Assembly (NCBI GenBank): GCA_934402395.1
Contig: CAKRTQ010000013.1
Span: 1 to 64,000 of the forward strand
Source of the DNA: an uncultured Eubacteriales bacterium
GTDB taxonomy: Bacteria > Bacillota > Clostridia > Oscillospirales > CAG-272
Direction of reading: 5' to 3'
Length of the DNA: 64,000 bases
The notes under the pieces are model-generated. The model saw nothing but the letters and a program-made list of their open reading frames with translations, was not told the DNA's origin and did no database searches. The position numbers were made by a program, and so were the translations under genes. Shown here in pieces: positions 61,922 to 64,000 of this stretch (position 1 is the stretch's first letter; every line of letters starts with the position of its first letter).

Positions 61922-62689
61922 ATGAAAATCACGTTTCTGGGGTCGGGACACGGTGTGCCGTCGCCCGACCGTCACTGCTCCGCAACATTGCTTGAAGTGG
62001 GCAAAAAAAGATATCTCATAGATGCCGGCGCACCTGTGGTCGATATAATGCGCGCCTGGGGCATTCCCGTGGACGGGCTTTCGGCAGTCTTTATCACGCA
62101 CCGCCACAGCGATCACACCTTCGGGCTGCCCATGCTCGTCAATATCACGACATGGTTCTACAAAAACGCGGATTACGATATATTTCTGCCCGAGCAGATA
62201 TGCATCGATGCGATACATATGATGATACGCGCGTCGCTCGACAGCACAGCCGACGACCGCGTGAGAATGCACGTTTTCGGCGCGGGCGAGGTGTATTCCG
62301 ACGATACCGTGACCGTGCGCGCGATCCCCACGAACCATATGAACGGGGCGCATCCCTCCTATGCCTTCGTGATCGATGCCACGGGCGACGGCGCGGGTGC
62401 GGACCGCGGCAAAAGAGTCATCTTTACCGGTGATATGCACCAGTCCGACGCAGCCGATTTCCCGGAAACGGTTATGTCCGAGCCGTCGTCAATGCTGGTG
62501 TCCGAGCTCGTGCATTTCAAGCCCGAGGTCATCATGCCTCGCTTTGAAGCTTGCCTTGCGGAGCAGATAATCGTAAATCATTATTACGATCCGATGCCCG
62601 GCAAGCCCGCGCTTGAGGACATACTGAAAGCCGGTGTTCACTCAAAGCCCATAACGCTCGCCCACGACGGCTACACCTCTGTTTTTTAA
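61922..62689 (+). CDS. MBL-fold metallohydrolase (RNase Z-like)
   Basis: This 255-residue protein has the beta-lactamase fold motifs FLGSGHGVPSP, FITHRHSDHTFGLPML (HxHxDH), NHMNGAHPSYAFVID, IFTGDMHQSD (Asp ligand) and NHYYDP near the end, the layout of RNase Z/ElaC or YycJ-type hydrolases. RNase Z trims tRNA 3' ends, but this protein lacks the clear exosite arm of tRNA-processing enzymes, so the substrate is not defined. It stands alone, with its own promoter. The stop TAA is followed one base later by a CTCGGG repeat. Confidence 0.8.
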   Translation: MKITFLGSGHGVPSPDRHCSATLLEVGKKRYLIDAGAPVVDIMRAWGIPVDGLSAVFITHRHSDHTFGLPMLVNITTWFYKNADYDIFLPEQICIDAIHMMIRASLDSTADDRVRMHVFGAGEVYSDDTVTVRAIPTNHMNGAHPSYAFVIDATGDGAGADRGKRVIFTGDMHQSDAADFPETVMSEPSSMLVSELVHFKPEVIMPRFEACLAEQIIVNHYYDPMPGKPALEDILKAGVHSKPITLAHDGYTSVF

Positions 62690-62690
62690 G

Positions 62691-63323
62691 CTCGGGTGGC
62701 GTTTCATCAGATTCTTAGCTTTATACCCCGATAGTGGAAAAGAGCAGATTCATATCTTTCTACACCCATTCAGTTACATCAGAACATGATATCAATATCA
62801 TTCGGAAATGGGGACATCGGATCCATATCGCCTGTCGCCATACAGTTGCATCAGAGCATTATCAATTATTCTACTTTGTTCGGGCTGAGCGGACCGCAAA
62901 ATTACGACATACGAATTTCCCTGCCTGTCTTTCCGCCGCCGGATAGTCACGTCAAAGCATAGTTACATCAAAACATAAAAGATACCCCGAATACAGCAGT
63001 AGGTAAAATCATATACCTGCCCTGTTTCGGGGTGCTTTTAATGCGGTGTCGGAATGAACGGCTCCGCTATTTTATATTCGTTTGTCCGTGTTCAAATGTA
63101 ACTGTGTCGGATCCGAAGAGTGCGATCAGGTGTCCCCAAATATCGCACGGTATCATGTTCCGATGTAACTGTATGGCGACAGGCGATATGGATCCGATGT
63201 CCCCATTTCCGAATGATATTGATATCCTGTTCCGATGTAACTGAATGGGTGTAGAAAGATATGAATCTGCTCTTTTCCACTATCGGGGTATAAAGCTCAG
63301 AATCTGATGAAACGTCACCCGAG
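62691..63323. repeat. Palindromic element with ~165-bp terminal inverted repeats (CTCGGG family)
   Basis: The left arm (62691 to about 62858) and the right arm (about 63152 to 63323) are inverted copies over about 165 bp with only about seven mismatches. Each starts AAGCTCGGGTGRCGTTTCAT and passes through TATACCCCGATAGTGGAAAAG to GAAATGGGGACATCGG. The ~290-bp middle is unrelated and holds no gene. The left end is one base past the MBL stop. The right end supplies the TGA of the ThyX-like gene. The arms make small reading frames, but none has a ribosome site. Confidence 0.9.
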
Positions 63324-63842
63324 CTTATAAAAACCGCAGGGGGTGAATTCGGTGCACTTGCCGTTGCGATAAATGCACATGGGGACAAGCACCTCGGCGA
63401 ATTCGGGGTTGAGCTCCTTGACCTGGCGCACTATTTCCTCCATAACGGCGCGGGTCTCGGGCGACGCCTGGCGGCAGAGCCGGCGATGCGACATAAATAC
63501 CAGCTCCTGCGCGTTTATTGACATGATGTGAGAAACGGGCGCATCCTGAGGCGCGGAGGTGCGGTCGTATTTGTCCTGCCTGTCGTTGCGTTGGGACTGG
63601 ACATAGTGGTTGACACCGATGTGGTGACGCACGAAATGGACCGATACCCAGTAGGGGATCTCCATTTTTATGCCGAACCAAAGCTCGCGGAGGGGACTGT
63701 GCTCGGCGGCAATGAGCCTGCGCTTCCACTCATCGGTGGGGAGCTTTGCCGAGGTCTTGCCGACGGTGTTGAGGGTGCAGGTCTTGCACCAGAGCCAGTC
63801 GGCGTCGGTCGGATGCTTGAGTATTTCGACTTTGAAATCCAT
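63315..63842 (-). CDS. thyX: ThyX-like (FAD-dependent) thymidylate synthase family protein
   Basis: ThyX makes dTMP from dUMP using FAD and a folate. The 175-residue protein carries HFVRHHIGVNHYVQSQRND, a variant of the ThyX motif RHR(x7)S, with His instead of the second Arg and a shift of one residue before Ser. MSINAQELVFMSHRRL fits the N-R/dUMP-binding segment and SPETRAVMEEIV the helical core. It is shorter than canonical ThyX (about 215-250). Start ATG 63842, with AAGGCGG upstream. The last codons CTC GGG TGA are from the repeat end, so the native C-terminus may be altered. Confidence 0.7.
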   Translation of the reverse strand: MDFKVEILKHPTDADWLWCKTCTLNTVGKTSAKLPTDEWKRRLIAAEHSPLRELWFGIKMEIPYWVSVHFVRHHIGVNHYVQSQRNDRQDKYDRTSAPQDAPVSHIMSINAQELVFMSHRRLCRQASPETRAVMEEIVRQVKELNPEFAEVLVPMCIYRNGKCTEFTPCGFYKLG

Positions 63843-63852
63843 CACGACCGCC

Positions 63853-64000
63853 TTATATTTCGTAATCAACGGTCACACGTGCAGTGCGGACCTGCTTTAC
63901 GTATGTCTGGACCTCACGGTGAGCCGGGAAAACACGATAGCCCTCAAGCGCCTCGGGGCTTTCGAATTCGGTTATGAGCACCATGTCGTAGGACATATCG
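63853..64000 (-). CDS. C-terminal part of a Dabb (A/B-barrel) domain protein, cut by the window edge
   Basis: The minus strand encodes 49 codons ending with TAA at 63853-63855: SYDMVLITEFESPEALEGYR, then VFPAHREVQTYVKQVRTARV and TVDYEI. This is the Dabb (stress-responsive A/B barrel) pattern, with a hydrophobic strand, a helix around Y-x-x-x-P-x-H and a final strand. The family includes small dimeric enzymes and unassigned proteins. It lies 10 bp upstream of the ThyX-like gene, probably in one operon. The start is beyond the window. Confidence 0.75.
   Translation of the reverse strand, partial: DMSYDMVLITEFESPEALEGYRVFPAHREVQTYVKQVRTARVTVDYEI

Noticed and set aside
62734..63388. Small reading frames in both arms of the palindrome giving EKSRFISFYTHSVTSEH-type peptides
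   Set aside because: The peptides look alike only because the arms are inverted copies. No ribosome sites were found. A similar frame at 34627 follows the same repeat.
1..64000. tRNA, rRNA or known riboswitch
   Set aside because: I looked for TPsiC-arm, rRNA and common riboswitch signatures and saw none that I can support by reading alone.

Overview
The window reads as a chromosomal segment of an anaerobic Gram-positive bacterium of the class Clostridia (Bacillota). The evidence is a SCIFF peptide with its radical-SAM maturase, pyruvate:ferredoxin oxidoreductase, a PPi-type phosphofructokinase, RemA and YicC next to rpoZ/priA/def/fmt, a PASTA kinase/PP2C pair and an LtaS-like enzyme. The DNA is moderately GC-rich, and AT-rich stretches are mostly limited to intergenic regions. 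Many promoters are close to the sigma-A consensus, TTGACA and TATAAT with 17 bp between them. I recognise no rRNA, tRNA or riboswitch.

Layout. (1) 1-8117: a type I-C CRISPR-Cas locus on the minus strand. cas3 has its own promoter, followed by the cas5-cas8c-cas7-cas4-cas1-cas2 operon with a consensus promoter, a leader, and the leader end of the array, which runs off the left edge. (2) 8196-14066: a folded hairpin element, a metallophosphoesterase/GH36 pair, an EamA transporter on a divergent promoter, then an SDR oxidoreductase and PPi-PFK. (3) 14935-32104: a long minus-strand housekeeping run, yicC-remA-rpoZ-priA-def-fmt-yugP-rsmB-rlmN-prpC-prkC-(degenerate phosphoesterase)-rsgA-thiN-ECF S component-ymdB. 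A consensus promoter precedes yicC. (4) 32197-44375, plus strand: a GH78 rhamnosidase with a broken end, LtaS-like enzyme, Gfo/Idh oxidoreductase, zinc-ribbon protein, two tandem EEP-domain lipoproteins and a phage-type lysis cassette. (5) 44620-49597: a Gly-Cys membrane peptide, a Gfo/Idh enzyme, an SGNH-like protein, a PQ-loop-like membrane protein and a DcuS/DcuR-type two-component system. (6) 49608-57542: a CvpA-like membrane protein, then the SCIFF operon (peptide, maturase, PLP decarboxylase, TIM-barrel isomerase, FAD oxidoreductase) with overlapping genes, then a zinc-ribbon membrane protein. (7) 57889-64000: PFOR, an MBL hydrolase, a ThyX-like enzyme and a partial Dabb-domain protein.

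The most unusual feature is a family of modular, palindromic intergenic repeats whose ends begin CTCGGGTGRCGTTT. They occupy at least six loci: 14105-14933, 34366-35307, 39290-39337, 56469-56885, 57691-57863 and 62691-63323. They sit against or inside the 3' ends of coding genes so consistently that in three genes the element itself supplies the stop codon, and in two more it starts within two bases of the stop. One insertion appears to have removed the C-terminal domain of the GH78 enzyme. No transposase is present here, so the elements look non-autonomous.

Other points worth attention are a shared N-terminal domain joined to two unrelated phosphoesterase folds, an isolated endolysin/holin cassette, a 52-residue Cys-Gly membrane peptide, and near-identical divergent promoters around 10.9 kb.
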